From Enterobacter sp. BIGb0383 (lineage in GTDB: Bacteria > Pseudomonadota > Gammaproteobacteria > Enterobacterales > Enterobacteriaceae), in the NCBI RefSeq assembly GCF_003751845.1, contig NZ_RJKQ01000007.1, positions 54,898 through 118,897 of the forward strand: a stretch of 64,000 bases of DNA, written 5' to 3'. Each line of letters starts with the position of its first letter. The first letter of the stretch is position 1. The notes beneath the pieces are model-generated. The model searched no databases and was not told the DNA's origin. It saw only the letters and a program-made list of their open reading frames with translations. The translations under genes were made by a program, and so were the position numbers. Below are positions 16,544 through 28,971 of this stretch, in pieces.

Positions 16544-17704
16544 TTATCCCTCTGCTGCGATCCGGAAGCCATTTTCCAGATCGGCAATTAAATCTTCACT
16601 GTCTTCAATACCGGTTGAGATGCGTAATAGCGTCTCGGAGATCCCGGCGGCGGCACGCGCTTCCGGGGCCATACCCGCGTGGGTCATGGTGGCGGCATGG
16701 GAAATCAGGCTTTCCACTCCGCCTAACGATTCTGCCAGCGTAAACAAAGAGAGCCCGCTAAGGAAGCGGCGCAGCGTTTGTTCATCGCCATCCAGTTCAA
16801 AACTGAGCATCGCACCAAAGCCTTTCTGCTGGCGGGCGGCGATCTCGTGGCCCTGGTTTTCCGGCAGAGACGGGTGATACAGCTTTTTCACCAGCGGCTG
16901 TTTTTTCAGGAAATCCACGATGGCCTGAGCGTTACGCTGGGCCACTTCCATACGCGGCGAGAGCGTGCGCAGGCCGCGCAGCAGCAGATAGCTGTCGAAG
17001 GCGCCGCCGGTGACGCCGATATTATTCGCCCACCATGCCAGTTCTGTGACGGTATCAGGATCTTTTGCAATGACCACGCCCGCCACCACATCGGAGTGGC
17101 CGTTGAGGTATTTGGTGCAGGAGTGCAGCACCAGGTCCGCGCCCAGGGCCAGCGGGTTTTGTAGCGCCGGGCTCAGGAAGGTGTTATCCACCACGCTAAT
17201 CGCCCCGGCTTCCCGCGCCAGACCGCAGATTTTCGCGATATCCACGACCCGCAGCAGCGGGTTGCTTGGGGTTTCGACCAGCACCAGCTTCGGCTTTTCC
17301 GCCAGCGCCGCACGCAGGGCTTGCTCATTATTCTGATCGACAAAGCGCACCTGGTAGCAGCCGCGTTTTGCCAGGCTGTCGAACAGACGGTAGCTGCCGC
17401 CGTAGCAGTCGTGGGGAGCCAGCAGGATATCGCCAGGCTTCAGGAACACCGTGGTCACCAGGTGGATCGCCGACATGCCGGTATTGGTCAACACCGCGCC
17501 CGCGCCGCCTTCCAGTTCCGCCAGCGCACGTTGCACCACGTCACGCGTCGGGTTACCGCGACGGGAGTAGTCATGGGCGCGAGGTTCGTTGAAGCCGGTG
17601 AAGTTATAGGTACTGGAGAGGTGGATGGGCGGGACAACGCAGCCGTACTGCTCGTCGTCGTTTAATCCGCTACGCACTGCGATGGTGGCCTGTTTACGCG
17701 TCAT
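16544..17704 (-). CDS. metB: Cystathionine gamma-synthase
   Basis: 386 residues, matching E. coli MetB. It condenses O-succinylhomoserine with cysteine to give cystathionine. The PLP lysine is Lys198 in HSCTKYLNGHSD, with YSRRGNPTR (phosphate and substrate contacts) and SNPLLRVVDI also intact. It is the first gene of the metBL operon. The tandem MetJ boxes lie 59 bases upstream of its start, so methionine repression via MetJ and S-adenosylmethionine is expected. Confidence 0.98.
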   Translation of the reverse strand: MTRKQATIAVRSGLNDDEQYGCVVPPIHLSSTYNFTGFNEPRAHDYSRRGNPTRDVVQRALAELEGGAGAVLTNTGMSAIHLVTTVFLKPGDILLAPHDCYGGSYRLFDSLAKRGCYQVRFVDQNNEQALRAALAEKPKLVLVETPSNPLLRVVDIAKICGLAREAGAISVVDNTFLSPALQNPLALGADLVLHSCTKYLNGHSDVVAGVVIAKDPDTVTELAWWANNIGVTGGAFDSYLLLRGLRTLSPRMEVAQRNAQAIVDFLKKQPLVKKLYHPSLPENQGHEIAARQQKGFGAMLSFELDGDEQTLRRFLSGLSLFTLAESLGGVESLISHAATMTHAGMAPEARAAAGISETLLRISTGIEDSEDLIADLENGFRIAAEG

Positions 17705-17762
17705 AGTGAGCTATTCCTGGCTTAATCGGTGAAAGTCAGATCCAGAGTAAACATTGTGATGA

Positions 17763-17810
17763 TGGACGTCAATACATCTGGACATCTAAACTTCTTTGCG
17801 TATAGATTGA
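17763..17810. promoter_or_regulatory. Tandem MetJ boxes between metB and metJ
   Basis: Six contiguous 8-mers resembling the AGACGTCT met box: TGGACGTC, AATACATC, TGGACATC, TAAACTTC, TTTGCGTA and TAGATTGA. The first four are the best. Their place between divergent metB and metJ agrees with the known E. coli operator. Confidence 0.88.
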
Positions 17811-17980
17811 GCAAAACGCCAATAGCCGTTAAAATCATACGCATTAGATCTTGCTGGCAGATGCAATAGCCGTGTCAGGCTACGGCCTCTACGGTAAACT
17901 ACGCGAGATTATGGCCTGAACCATGCGAACGATCATGAGTCTGGCCCTTTATTAATGACTGAGAGGATTAAAGGTATCTC

Positions 17981-18298
17981 ATGGCTGAATGGAGCGGCGA
18001 ATATATCAGCCCCTACGCTGAGCACGGTAAGAAGAGTGAGCAAGTAAAAAAAATTACGGTCTCCATTCCTCTGAAAGTGTTAAAAACCCTTACCGATGAA
18101 CGTACACGTCGTCAGGTCAACAACCTGCGTCACGCCACAAACAGCGAGCTGTTATGTGAAGCGTTCCTGCATGCGTTTACCGGACAGCCTTTGCCGAATG
18201 ATGAAGATCTGCGTAAAGAGCGCAGTGATGAGATCCCGGAAGAGGCGAAAGTGATTATGCGTGAACTGGGGATCGACCCGGATACGTGGGAATACTAA
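17981..18298 (+). CDS. metJ: Methionine repressor MetJ
   Basis: 105-residue ribbon-helix-helix repressor, near identical to E. coli MetJ. The DNA-contacting strand is KKITVSIPL (residues 23-31) and the SAM-binding core is [26 protein letters not shown] (shown in part). It binds tandem 8-bp met boxes with S-adenosylmethionine as corepressor and controls metBL, metF, its own gene and, here perhaps, btuB. Divergent from metB, with an intrinsic terminator right after its stop. Confidence 0.98.
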   Translation: MAEWSGEYISPYAEHGKKSEQVKKITVSIPLKVLKTLTDERTRRQVNNLRHATNSELLCEAFLHAFTGQPLPNDEDLRKERSDEIPEEAKVIMRELGIDPDTWEY

Positions 18299-18310
18299 AT
18301 CGCGGATACA

Positions 18311-18337
18311 AAAAAGGCGCCCTGAAGGCGCCTTTTT
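18311..18337. terminator. Bidirectional terminator between metJ and rpmE
   Basis: AAAAAGGCGCC pairs with GGCGCCTTTTT around the loop CTGAA, an 11-bp stem with A and T flanks, giving a T run on both strands between convergent metJ and rpmE. Confidence 0.92.
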
Positions 18338-18348
18338 CTTGCAGACTA

Positions 18349-18561
18349 TTACTTGCTGCCTGGTACGCTGAAGCGCTTGTTGAAGCGGTCAACGCGGCCA
18401 CCGGAAGCAACGTCACGCTGCTTGCCAGTGTAGAACGGGTGGCATTTGCCGCACACGTCCAGGTTCAGGTTATGGCCTACGGTAGAACGGATGGTGATCA
18501 CGTTGCCGCAGGAGCAGTTTGCAGTAACTTCTGCATAATTCGGGTGAATATCTTTTTTCAT
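18349..18561 (-). CDS. rpmE: 50S ribosomal protein L31 (zinc-binding form)
   Basis: 70 residues, the full L31 length. Cysteines 16, 18, 37 and 40 (NCSCGN and CGKC) form the zinc site, so this is the zinc-containing C+ form used in zinc-replete cells rather than the YkgM type. It sits between metJ and priA as in E. coli (divergent from priA). Confidence 0.97.
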   Translation of the reverse strand: MKKDIHPNYAEVTANCSCGNVITIRSTVGHNLNLDVCGKCHPFYTGKQRDVASGGRVDRFNKRFSVPGSK

Positions 18562-18642
18562 GGGGGAAACCTCAGTTTAAGGCCGCGTCGCTCTTCCAGC
18601 CCTAACGCCAGACACCACGCGATGTTAATTGATAATCCCTGA

Positions 18643-20958
<2,316 letters not shown>

Positions 20959-21116
20959 GCCTCCTGGGATGCGAGGTGGATCGTAAAATTTAACGACCGT
21001 CACATTTTTAATGAAATTTCTGTAACCGCCGTGCGTAACGATCTGATAAAAATGTGTCGGATGTCAGATTACAGCGGACGTGTCTGTGCCTGCGCGGTGC
21101 ATGCAAGGAGAAAAAG

Positions 21117-22145
21117 GTGAAGCCGAAGAAACAGGTTGCATCAGCAACAATGAAGGATGTTGCCCTGAAGGCGAAAGTCTCGACGGCAACCGTATCACGG
21201 GCGTTAATGAACCCCGATAAAGTCTCTCTCTCGACCCGTAACCGGGTGGAGCAGGCGGCCATCGACGTCGGTTATTTTCCGCAGATGTCCGGTCGAAATA
21301 TGAAACGCAGCGAATCGCGGACGATCCTGACGATCGTCCCGGATATTTGCGATCCGTTTTTTAGCGAGATTATCCGCGGGATCGAAACCGCCGCGGCGGC
21401 AAACGGCTATCTGGTGCTGATTGGCGACTGCGCCCACCAGAATCAGCAGGAAAAGACGTTTATCGACCTGATTATCACCAAGCAGATCGATGGCATGCTG
21501 CTGCTGGGCTCTCGCCTGCCGTTCGATGCCAGCATCGAAGAGCAGCGCAATTTGCCGCCGATGGTGATGGCCAACGAATTTGCGCCCGAGCTGGAGCTGC
21601 CGACGGTGCATATCGATAACCTCACCGCCGCCTTTAATGCCGTCAACTATCTGCATGAGCTGGGCCACGAAAGCATTGGCTGTATTGCCGGGCCGGAAGA
21701 GATGCCTCTGTGTCACTATCGCCTGCAGGGCTATGTGCAGGCGCTGCGTCGCAGCGGGCTTGAGGTCGATCCGCACTATATTGCTCGCGGCGACTTTACC
21801 TATGAGGCCGGGGCGCAGGCGCTGGAGCAGCTATTAGCACTGCCGAAACCGCCGACCGCCGTCTTTTGCCACAGCGATGTGATGGCGCTGGGCGCGCTGT
21901 CCCATGCGAAGCGTCGTGGATTGCAGGTGCCTCAGGATCTGTCGATTATCGGCTTTGATAATATCGCTCTGGCTGAGTTCTGCGACCCGCCGCTGACCAC
22001 CGTTTCCCAGCCGCGCTTTGAGATTGGCCGTGAAGCGATGATGCTGCTGCTCGACCAGCTGCAGGGCATCAACGTCAGCAGCGGATCGCGTCTGCTGGAC
22101 TGCGAACTGGTGGTGCGGGGGAGTACCCTGGCGCGCCAGGTTTAA
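21117..22145 (+). CDS. cytR: CytR, nucleoside-catabolism repressor (LacI family)
   Basis: 342 residues. The N-terminal LacI helix-turn-helix is ATMKDVALKAKVSTATVSRAL and the rest is a periplasmic-binding-protein-like domain that binds cytidine. CytR acts with CRP to repress nucleoside uptake and catabolic genes (deo, udp, cdd, tsx, nupG). The GTG at 21117 is chosen because AAGGAG at 21105-21110 is ideally spaced and the product starts like E. coli CytR. It is followed by ftsN as in E. coli. CytR could also influence the nucleoside-like accessory locus nearby, which is only a suggestion. Confidence 0.96.
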   Translation: MKPKKQVASATMKDVALKAKVSTATVSRALMNPDKVSLSTRNRVEQAAIDVGYFPQMSGRNMKRSESRTILTIVPDICDPFFSEIIRGIETAAAANGYLVLIGDCAHQNQQEKTFIDLIITKQIDGMLLLGSRLPFDASIEEQRNLPPMVMANEFAPELELPTVHIDNLTAAFNAVNYLHELGHESIGCIAGPEEMPLCHYRLQGYVQALRRSGLEVDPHYIARGDFTYEAGAQALEQLLALPKPPTAVFCHSDVMALGALSHAKRRGLQVPQDLSIIGFDNIALAEFCDPPLTTVSQPRFEIGREAMMLLLDQLQGINVSSGSRLLDCELVVRGSTLARQV

Positions 22146-22240
22146 CCGGACAGGGCTTTCGGACTCGCCTTGCTGGTCAAAGGCCCGCCGCTTAAGTAAC
22201 ATGGCGGGCTGACAAACGAAATAAATACAGCGAAACGACA

Positions 22241-23215
22241 GTGGCACAACGAGATTATGTACGCCGCAGCCAACCGGCTCCTTCGCGGCGCAAAAAGAGC
22301 ACACCACGGAAAAAGCAGAGTCGATCCTCTGCGGTATCGCCAGTCATGGTCGTGGTTGCTGTGGCTGCGCTGATTGCGTTTATCGGTGGATTGTACTTTA
22401 TCACCCACCATAAAAAAGAAGAGTCGGATACGCTGCAGGGACGTCAGGCGACCGGGAATGGACTTCCACCTAAGCCGGAGGAGCGCTGGCGCTATATTAA
22501 AGAGCTGGAAAGCCGCCAGCCGGGCGTACGTGCGCCTACCGAACCTTCAGCGGGCGGCGAAGTGAAGAACCCGAATCAGCTGACCGACGAGCAGCGCCAG
22601 CTGCTGGCCCAGATGCAGGCGGATATGCGTCAGCAGCCTACGCAGCTGAACGAGGTGCCGTGGAATGAGCAAACGGCCGAGCAGCGTCAGCAGACGGTGG
22701 CGCAGCAGCGACAAAAACAGCAGGCCGCTCAGCAACAGCAGATCGTCACGCAGACGCAGCCTGTGCAACAGCCGCCACGCGTGACGGAAGCGCCGCGTAC
22801 GACCACCACGCCGCCGCGTCAGACACAGCCTGCACAGCCGCCGAAGCAAACGGCCGCTCAGCAGCAGGCGTATCAGGATCTGCTCCAGACGCCAGCGCAT
22901 ACCTCTGCGGCAGCGCCGAAAGCGCAGCAGGCCGCGCCGGTGACCCGTGAACCGGAAGCACCGAAGCCAACGGCGGAGAAGAAAGATGAACGCCGCTGGA
23001 TGGTTCAGTGCGGCTCGTTCAAAGGCGTCGATCAGGCGGAAACCGTGCGTGCGCAGCTGGCATTTGAAGGTTTCGATTCCCGCATTACCAGCAGCAACAG
23101 CTGGAATCGTGTGGTGATGGGACCGATAAAAGGCAAAGAAAATGCCGACAATACGCTTGGCCGCCTGAAACTGGCGGGACACGCAAACTGCATTCGGCTC
23201 GCCTCCGGGGGTTGA
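22241..23215 (+). CDS. ftsN: Cell division protein FtsN
   Basis: 324 residues, single-pass inner membrane divisome activator. Order: basic cytoplasmic tail with [12 protein letters not shown] (1-30), membrane helix about 33-55, an E-domain helix region around 80-95 (RWRYIKELE), a long Gln/Pro-rich periplasmic linker (about 110-245), and a SPOR peptidoglycan-binding domain (about 251-324). Cys257 and Cys317 correspond to the known SPOR disulfide. Start is GTG at 22241 (GTG-GCA-CAA). Its last codons overlap the -35 of the heat-shock promoter for hslVU. Confidence 0.96.
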   Translation: MAQRDYVRRSQPAPSRRKKSTPRKKQSRSSAVSPVMVVVAVAALIAFIGGLYFITHHKKEESDTLQGRQATGNGLPPKPEERWRYIKELESRQPGVRAPTEPSAGGEVKNPNQLTDEQRQLLAQMQADMRQQPTQLNEVPWNEQTAEQRQQTVAQQRQKQQAAQQQQIVTQTQPVQQPPRVTEAPRTTTTPPRQTQPAQPPKQTAAQQQAYQDLLQTPAHTSAAAPKAQQAAPVTREPEAPKPTAEKKDERRWMVQCGSFKGVDQAETVRAQLAFEGFDSRITSSNSWNRVVMGPIKGKENADNTLGRLKLAGHANCIRLASGG

Positions 23216-23238
23216 AACCCCCAAAATCTCCCCCATCT
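23211..23238 (+). promoter_or_regulatory. Sigma-32 (RpoH) promoter of hslVU
   Basis: A GTTGAAA -35 at 23211-23217, inside the ftsN stop region, and a CCCCATCT -10 at 23231-23238 are separated by 13 bases, the normal RpoH spacing. It matches the arrangement I know for E. coli hslVU. Confidence 0.85.
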
Positions 23239-23251
23239 ATAATTGCAATCT

Positions 23252-23272
23252 GCCCCGTACGCGGTACGGGGC
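23252..23272 (+). promoter_or_regulatory. 5' leader hairpin of hslVU mRNA
   Basis: A perfect 9-bp stem GCCCCGTAC/GTACGGGGC with a GCG loop lies in the untranslated leader, 34 bases before the hslV start. A hairpin at this position in E. coli stabilises hslVU mRNA. There is no T run, so it is not a terminator. Confidence 0.75.
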
Positions 23273-23306
23273 CTGTATTCGTTTTATGCAACCAGGGGGT
23301 CTGCCC

Positions 23307-23837
23307 GTGACAACAATTGTAAGTGTTCGCCGTAACGGCCATGTCGTGATCGCCGGTGATGGCCAGGCCACGCTGGGTAACACCGTGATGAAAGGCAACG
23401 TGAAGAAGGTCCGTCGCCTGTATAACGACAAAGTGATCGCCGGTTTTGCTGGCGGTACTGCCGATGCCTTTACGCTGTTTGAGCTGTTTGAACGCAAGCT
23501 GGAAATGCACCAGGGGCATCTGGTGAAGGCGGCGGTCGAGCTGGCGAAGGACTGGCGCACCGACCGTATGCTGCGCAAGCTGGAAGCGCTGCTGGCGGTG
23601 GCGGATGAAAACGCCTCGCTGATTATCACCGGTAATGGCGATGTCATTCAGCCGGAAGAAGATCTGATTGCTATCGGCTCTGGCGGTCCGTACGCCCAGG
23701 CCGCTGCCCGTGCCCTGCTGGAAAACACCGAGCTCGGTGCGCGCGATATTGCTGAGAAGGCGTTGGGGATTGCAGGTGATATCTGTATCTACACCAACCA
23801 CTTCCATACCATCGAAGAATTACCCTCTAAAGCGTAA
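23307..23837 (+). CDS. hslV: HslV, peptidase subunit of the HslUV protease
   Basis: 176-residue proteasome-related threonine peptidase. After removal of the initiator the chain starts with the catalytic Thr ([18 protein letters not shown]). It forms a double hexamer capped by HslU rings and degrades SulA, RpoH and misfolded proteins. An upstream ATG at 23286 would hide the catalytic Thr, so GTG at 23307 is the true start. hslU begins 9 bases after its stop. Confidence 0.98.
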   Translation: MTTIVSVRRNGHVVIAGDGQATLGNTVMKGNVKKVRRLYNDKVIAGFAGGTADAFTLFELFERKLEMHQGHLVKAAVELAKDWRTDRMLRKLEALLAVADENASLIITGNGDVIQPEEDLIAIGSGGPYAQAAARALLENTELGARDIAEKALGIAGDICIYTNHFHTIEELPSKA

Positions 23838-23846
23838 GGATCGCCC

Positions 23847-25181
23847 ATGTCTGAAATGACCCCACGCGAAATTGTCAGCGAACTGGACAAACATATTATC
23901 GGTCAGGACGCCGCCAAGCGTTCTGTTGCTATCGCCCTGCGTAACCGCTGGCGTCGTATGCAGCTTGATGAAGAGCTGCGTCACGAGGTGACACCGAAAA
24001 ACATTCTGATGATCGGCCCGACCGGCGTCGGTAAAACCGAAATCGCCCGTCGTCTGGCGAAGCTGGCCAACGCGCCTTTTATCAAGGTTGAAGCGACCAA
24101 GTTCACCGAAGTGGGCTATGTCGGGAAAGAAGTGGACTCGATTATCCGCGATCTGACCGATGCCGCGGTGAAAATGGTGCGCATGCAGTCGATTGAGAAA
24201 AACCGCTACCGCGCAGAAGAGCTGGCGGAAGAGCGCATTCTCGACGTGCTGATCCCACCGGCGAAAAACAACTGGGGCCAGTCGGAAGCGCCTCAGGAGC
24301 CATCCGCTGCGCGCCAGTCATTCCGCAAAAAGCTGCGCGAAGGGCAGCTGGATGACAAAGAGATTGAAATCGATCTCGCCGCTGCACCGATGGGCGTGGA
24401 GATCATGGCACCTCCGGGCATGGAAGAGATGACCAGCCAGCTGCAGTCCATGTTCCAGAATCTGGGCGGACAGAAGCAGAAGCCGCGCAAGCTGAAAATC
24501 AAAGATGCGATGAAGCTGCTGGTGGAAGAAGAAGCCGCGAAGCTGGTGAACCCGGAAGAGCTGAAGCAGGATGCTATCGATGCGGTTGAGCAGCACGGTA
24601 TCGTGTTTATCGACGAGATCGACAAAATCTGTAAGCGCGGAGGCAATAGCTCCGGCCCGGACGTTTCTCGTGAAGGCGTGCAGCGCGACCTGCTGCCGCT
24701 GGTGGAAGGCTGCACCGTCTCAACCAAACACGGGATGGTAAAAACCGACCACATTCTGTTTATCGCCTCCGGGGCGTTCCAGGTTGCCAGTCCGTCGGAT
24801 CTGATCCCGGAACTGCAGGGTCGTTTACCGATTCGCGTGGAGCTGCAGGCGCTGACCACCGAAGACTTCGAGCGTATCCTGACCGAGCCGAATGCGTCGA
24901 TCACCGTTCAGTACAAAGCGCTAATGGGCACTGAAGGGGTGAACATTGAGTTTACCCAGGATGGCATCAAGCGTATCGCCCAGGCCGCGTGGCAGGTAAA
25001 CGAAACCACCGAGAACATCGGTGCCCGTCGTTTGCATACGGTTCTGGAACGTCTGATGGAAGATATCTCCTATGACGCCAGCGATTTGCACGGTGAAAGC
25101 ATAACAATTGATGCTGATTATGTGAGCAAACATCTGGATGCGCTGGTTGCAGATGAAGATCTGAGCCGTTTTATCTTATAA
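23847..25181 (+). CDS. hslU: HslU, ATPase subunit of the HslUV protease
   Basis: 444-residue AAA+ unfoldase. Walker A is GPTGVGKT (57-64), the pore loop GYVG is near residue 91, and Walker B is IVFIDEID. An inserted I domain lies roughly between 110 and 240. The C-terminal tail EDLSRFIL docks into HslV pockets. Operon with hslV under an RpoH promoter; a strong hairpin follows. Confidence 0.98.
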   Translation: MSEMTPREIVSELDKHIIGQDAAKRSVAIALRNRWRRMQLDEELRHEVTPKNILMIGPTGVGKTEIARRLAKLANAPFIKVEATKFTEVGYVGKEVDSIIRDLTDAAVKMVRMQSIEKNRYRAEELAEERILDVLIPPAKNNWGQSEAPQEPSAARQSFRKKLREGQLDDKEIEIDLAAAPMGVEIMAPPGMEEMTSQLQSMFQNLGGQKQKPRKLKIKDAMKLLVEEEAAKLVNPEELKQDAIDAVEQHGIVFIDEIDKICKRGGNSSGPDVSREGVQRDLLPLVEGCTVSTKHGMVKTDHILFIASGAFQVASPSDLIPELQGRLPIRVELQALTTEDFERILTEPNASITVQYKALMGTEGVNIEFTQDGIKRIAQAAWQVNETTENIGARRLHTVLERLMEDISYDASDLHGESITIDADYVSKHLDALVADEDLSRFIL

Positions 25182-25210
25182 TCGCGTCCAATACGTTTTC
25201 ATCACTGTTG

Positions 25211-25235
25211 ATGGGGCTAATTAGCCCCATTTTTA
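25211..25235 (+). terminator. Intrinsic terminator after hslU
   Basis: A perfect palindrome ATGGGGCTAA/TTAGCCCCAT followed by TTTTT begins 29 bases after the hslU stop. It overlaps a possible upstream in-frame start of menA and supports starting menA at 25250. Confidence 0.82.
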
Positions 25236-25249
25236 TTGGCTGGTTACTA

Positions 25250-26179
25250 ATGACTGAACAATCCCTGAGTCCCACTCAAGCCTGGCTCGAAAGCCTGCGA
25301 CCCAAAACGCTGCCGCTGGCCGTTGCGGCCATTATCGTGGGCTCCGCCCTCGCCTGGTGGCAGGGCCATTTCGATCCGCTGGTGGCGCTGCTGGCCCTGG
25401 TCACCGCCGGTCTGCTGCAAATCCTCTCCAATCTGGCAAACGACTATGGCGATGCGGTCAAAGGCAGCGATACGCCGGAACGTATCGGGCCGCTGCGCGG
25501 CATGCAGAAAGGCGCGATCACCCAGGCGCAGATGAAAAAGGCGCTGATCATTACCGTTGTGTTGATTTGCCTGAGCGGCCTGGGGCTGCTGGTGGTGTCA
25601 TACCGGACGTTTGCTGATTTTATTGGTTTCCTGGTGCTGGGTGGGCTGTCGATTATCGCCGCCATTACCTATACGGTCGGCCGTCGCCCGTATGGCTATA
25701 TCGGGCTGGGGGATATGTCGGTGCTGATTTTCTTCGGCTGGCTGAGCGTGATGGGGACCTGGTATCTGCAGGCGCACACCATTGACCTTATGACCTTCCT
25801 GCCGGCCACGGCCTGTGGCCTGCTGTCAACGGCGGTGCTGAATATTAACAACCTGCGCGATATCAATAGCGATCGGGAAAACGGTAAAGACACCCTGGTG
25901 GTTCGCCTGGGGCCGAAAAAAGCGCGCGTCTACCACGCCTGCCTGCTGGCGGGCGCGGTGGTCTGTCTGGCGCTGTTTAATCTGATTTCGCTGCGCAGTC
26001 CGTGGGGATGGCTGTTCCTGCTGGCGGTGCCGCTGCTGGTTAAACAGGCGCGCTATGTGCTGCGGGAGCAGGATCCGATGGCGATGCGGCCGATGCTCGA
26101 ACGCACGGTGAAGGCCGCGTTATTGACCCATCTGCTGTTTGTTATCGGCATTGTCGTTAGCCATACCGGGTTTAACTGA
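25250..26179 (+). CDS. menA: 1,4-dihydroxy-2-naphthoate polyprenyltransferase MenA
   Basis: 309-residue multi-pass inner membrane prenyltransferase. It attaches an octaprenyl chain to 1,4-dihydroxy-2-naphthoate to make demethylmenaquinone. The first Asp-rich motif is NLANDYGDAVKGSD and the second NNLRDINSDRENGKDTL, which bind Mg-diphosphate. ATG 25250 gives the conserved MTEQ start. It lies between hslU and rraA, as in E. coli. Confidence 0.97.
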   Translation: MTEQSLSPTQAWLESLRPKTLPLAVAAIIVGSALAWWQGHFDPLVALLALVTAGLLQILSNLANDYGDAVKGSDTPERIGPLRGMQKGAITQAQMKKALIITVVLICLSGLGLLVVSYRTFADFIGFLVLGGLSIIAAITYTVGRRPYGYIGLGDMSVLIFFGWLSVMGTWYLQAHTIDLMTFLPATACGLLSTAVLNINNLRDINSDRENGKDTLVVRLGPKKARVYHACLLAGAVVCLALFNLISLRSPWGWLFLLAVPLLVKQARYVLREQDPMAMRPMLERTVKAALLTHLLFVIGIVVSHTGFN

Positions 26180-26267
26180 CAGAAATCAACGAACAACTGA
26201 TGATTTTGCCAACAGTGCAGTTGCCGCGATATACTGAAACTTCTCGCAGCAACTGAACGTTGAGCCT

Positions 26268-26753
26268 ATGAAATACGATACTTCCGAGCTTTGTGACATC
26301 TATCAGGAAGATGTCAACGTCGTGGAACCACTGTTCTCCAACTTTGGCGGACGGTCGTCGTTTGGCGGTCAAATCATCACGGTAAAATGTTTCGAGGACA
26401 ACGGGTTGCTTTACGATCTGCTCGAAGAGAACGGCCGTGGCAGGATTTTACTGGTCGACGGCGGGGGTTCTGTTCGACGCGCATTAATCGATGCGGATCT
26501 GGCCCGTCTTGCGGTACAGAATGAATGGGAAGGCATGGTGGTCTACGGTGCGGTGCGCCAGGTGGATGACCTTGAAGAGCTGGATATCGGCATTCAGGCT
26601 ATGGCCGCTATTCCGGTTGGTGCCGCCGGTGAAGGCGTTGGCGAAAGCGACGTTCGCGTCAATTTCGGCGGCGTGACCTTCTTCTCCGGTGACCATCTGT
26701 ATGCCGACAATACCGGGATTATCCTCTCCGAAGATCCGCTCGATATCGAGTAA
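26268..26753 (+). CDS. rraA: RNase E inhibitor RraA
   Basis: 161 residues, same length as E. coli RraA. Trimeric protein of the RraA/DlpA fold ([22 protein letters not shown] region) that binds the C-terminal scaffold of RNase E and slows mRNA decay. In E. coli zapB and the glpFKX operon lie beyond rraA; here pfkA follows directly across a shared terminator, marking a rearrangement junction. Confidence 0.97.
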   Translation: MKYDTSELCDIYQEDVNVVEPLFSNFGGRSSFGGQIITVKCFEDNGLLYDLLEENGRGRILLVDGGGSVRRALIDADLARLAVQNEWEGMVVYGAVRQVDDLEELDIGIQAMAAIPVGAAGEGVGESDVRVNFGGVTFFSGDHLYADNTGIILSEDPLDIE

Positions 26754-26756
26754 CAT

Positions 26757-26790
26757 AAAAAAAGGCCATCGCATCGCGATGGCCTTTTTG
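26757..26790. terminator. Bidirectional terminator between rraA and pfkA
   Basis: GGCCATCGC pairs with GCGATGGCC around a 3-base loop, flanked by seven A on the left and TTTTT on the right, so it can work for both convergent genes. Confidence 0.92.
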
Positions 26791-26812
26791 TTTCTCGTCC
26801 CGCGCCGCGCTA

Positions 26813-27775
26813 TCAGTACAGCTTTTTCGCGCAGTCCAGCCAGTCACCTTTAAACGGACGCTTCATATTTTCGATGGCGTCGATAATGTCGTGGTGAACC
26901 AGCTTCTCGTTCTGAATACCGACGCAGCGGCCGCCGTAGCCCTGCTGCAGCAGTTCAATGGCGTAAGCGCCCATACGGGATGCCAGGATACGGTCGTAAG
27001 GAACCGGGGAACCGCCGCGCTGAATATGGCCGAGAACGGTGGAGCGGGTTTCGCGTTTGGTTTCGGTTTCGATAAAGCGTGCCAGTTCATCAACGTCGCA
27101 GATGTGCTCGGTAATGGCGACGATAGCGTGTTTCTTACCTTTGGCGATCCCGGCTTTGATTTCTGCCACCAGGTCTTCACGGCTAAATTCCACTTCCGGC
27201 ACCACCACGAACTCACAGCCGCCGGCGATAGCCGCCGCCAGGGTCAGGTCGCCGCAGTAGCGGCCCATCACTTCAACGATAGAGATACGCTGGTGTGAAG
27301 AAGAGGTGTCGCGCAGGCGGTCAATCGCTTCCACGACCGTACCCAGCGCGGTGAAGTAGCCGATGGTGTAGTCGGTGCCTTTGATATCGTTATCGATGGT
27401 GCCCGGCAGACCGATGCACGGGAAGCCCATTTCGGTCAGGCGTTTTGCGCCCATATAGGAGCCGTCACCGCCGATAACCACCAGCGCATCAAGGCCGCGT
27501 TTCTTCATGTTCTCAATCGCGATCTCACGTACTTTATCATCGCGGAATTCCGGGAAACGGGCCGAACCGAGGAAGGTGCCGCCGCGGTTGATCATGTCGG
27601 AAACGCTGTAGCGGTCGAGCTGAACCATACGATCTTCATACAGACCCAGATAGCCATCATAGATACCGAAGACTTCCAGGCCTTCCGCCAGCGCAGAACG
27701 GACAACGCCGCGAATGGCTGCGTTCATGCCCGGCGCATCACCGCCACTTGTCAACACACCGATTTTCTTAATCAT
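26813..27775 (-). CDS. pfkA: 6-phosphofructokinase I
   Basis: 320-residue glycolytic kinase forming fructose 1,6-bisphosphate with ATP. ATP-binding [10 protein letters not shown] (11-20) and GGDGS (102-106), and the catalytic [12 protein letters not shown] region (from 126), are intact. Allosteric residues for ADP and phosphoenolpyruvate are in the conserved framework. In E. coli the sbp, cdh and tpiA genes lie downstream; here rraA does. fieF is upstream in the same direction. Confidence 0.98.
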   Translation of the reverse strand: MIKKIGVLTSGGDAPGMNAAIRGVVRSALAEGLEVFGIYDGYLGLYEDRMVQLDRYSVSDMINRGGTFLGSARFPEFRDDKVREIAIENMKKRGLDALVVIGGDGSYMGAKRLTEMGFPCIGLPGTIDNDIKGTDYTIGYFTALGTVVEAIDRLRDTSSSHQRISIVEVMGRYCGDLTLAAAIAGGCEFVVVPEVEFSREDLVAEIKAGIAKGKKHAIVAITEHICDVDELARFIETETKRETRSTVLGHIQRGGSPVPYDRILASRMGAYAIELLQQGYGGRCVGIQNEKLVHHDIIDAIENMKRPFKGDWLDCAKKLY

Positions 27776-27961
27776 GACTACCTCTGAGCTTAGAATGCAA
27801 AATGAAATCTGTTGCTGAAACGCCTTCGGTTTCTACGGAAGTACGTTCACGAATACTGCAGATAGTATATCAGCCACTCTCTGCTGAATTGATTCAGGTC
27901 AGACCAAATGGCGGTAATTTATACAAAAAATGCCGGTCCAGCCCACACTTTTTACAACACA

Positions 27962-28867
27962 TTAAGAAAGTTCGAAATGCCCTTGTTGTTCCGGTGGAAC
28001 CACCGAGCAGGGATCCTGATGAATAATGACATCCGAATCCGGAAAACGTCGCAGAATTGCCTGTTCAACTTCGTCGGCAATCTGATGTGCCAGCACCAGC
28101 GGCAGGTTGTCTTCCATTTCCAGATGCATTTGAATAAAGCGTGTCGGCCCTGACTGCCGCGTGCGAAGGTCGTGTGCCCCGCTAACCCCAGGCCAGGCGT
28201 TAACGATAGCAACGATTTCCTGCCGTTCCTCTTCGGGCAGCGCCCGGTCCAGCAATGACTGTACTGCCTCGTAGCCCATGCGCAGCGCGCTATATAAAAT
28301 ATAGACGCCGATGCCCAATGCAAACAGCGCATCCGCGCGATGCCAGCCGTACCACGACAGGCCGAGGGCCACCAGAATGGCACCGTTCATCATAACATCA
28401 GACTGATAATGAAGCATATCTGCCCGCACCGCCTGGCTTTTTGTCTTCCGCACCACCCAGCGCTGGTAGGTTACCAACACCAGGGTAGACAGAAGGGCAA
28501 CGAGCGTAACGGCGACCCCGATGCCGGGCGCGTTCATCGGCTCCGGGCGCGCCAGGTGCTGAATGCCGGTTAAGAACAGGAACAGGGCTGAACCGGAAAT
28601 AAACATACTTTGCGCCAGCGCGGCCAGCGATTCGGCCTTGCCGTGACCAAAGGTATGCTCTTTATCCGCGGGCTGGAGCGAGTAACGTACCACCAGCAGA
28701 TTGGTCAGCGACGCGGCGATATCGACCAGTGAATCCACCAGCGCAGCCAGAATGCTGACCGACCCGGTATACCACCAGGCAAAAATTTTAATCACCAGCA
28801 ATGACGATGCCATCACCGTGGCGGCGATGGCCGCCCGGCTGACCAGGCGCCCGTAAGATTGATCCAT
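27962..28867 (-). CDS. fieF: Ferrous-iron/zinc efflux transporter FieF (CDF family)
   Basis: 301-residue cation diffusion facilitator. Six membrane segments, metal-site motif ALVDSLVDI (Asp45 and Asp49 in the E. coli protein) and [10 protein letters not shown] in the second site, plus a cytoplasmic C-terminal domain with [14 protein letters not shown] and IHQDP. It exports Fe2+ or Zn2+ in exchange for protons. ATG 28867 has AGGAG five bases upstream and gives [11 protein letters not shown]. In E. coli cpxP lies next to fieF; here amyA separates them, in divergent orientation to fieF. Confidence 0.96.
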   Translation of the reverse strand: MDQSYGRLVSRAAIAATVMASSLLVIKIFAWWYTGSVSILAALVDSLVDIAASLTNLLVVRYSLQPADKEHTFGHGKAESLAALAQSMFISGSALFLFLTGIQHLARPEPMNAPGIGVAVTLVALLSTLVLVTYQRWVVRKTKSQAVRADMLHYQSDVMMNGAILVALGLSWYGWHRADALFALGIGVYILYSALRMGYEAVQSLLDRALPEEERQEIVAIVNAWPGVSGAHDLRTRQSGPTRFIQMHLEMEDNLPLVLAHQIADEVEQAILRRFPDSDVIIHQDPCSVVPPEQQGHFELS

Positions 28868-28971
28868 AAACACTCCTGCAGTTGCTGGCGCCAGTATAGC
28901 GGATTCTCAGGTTGCGCTAAATTTGGCCTTTTCATCCATACTTCCAGAAGTCGCATTCTGGAGCACGACAC

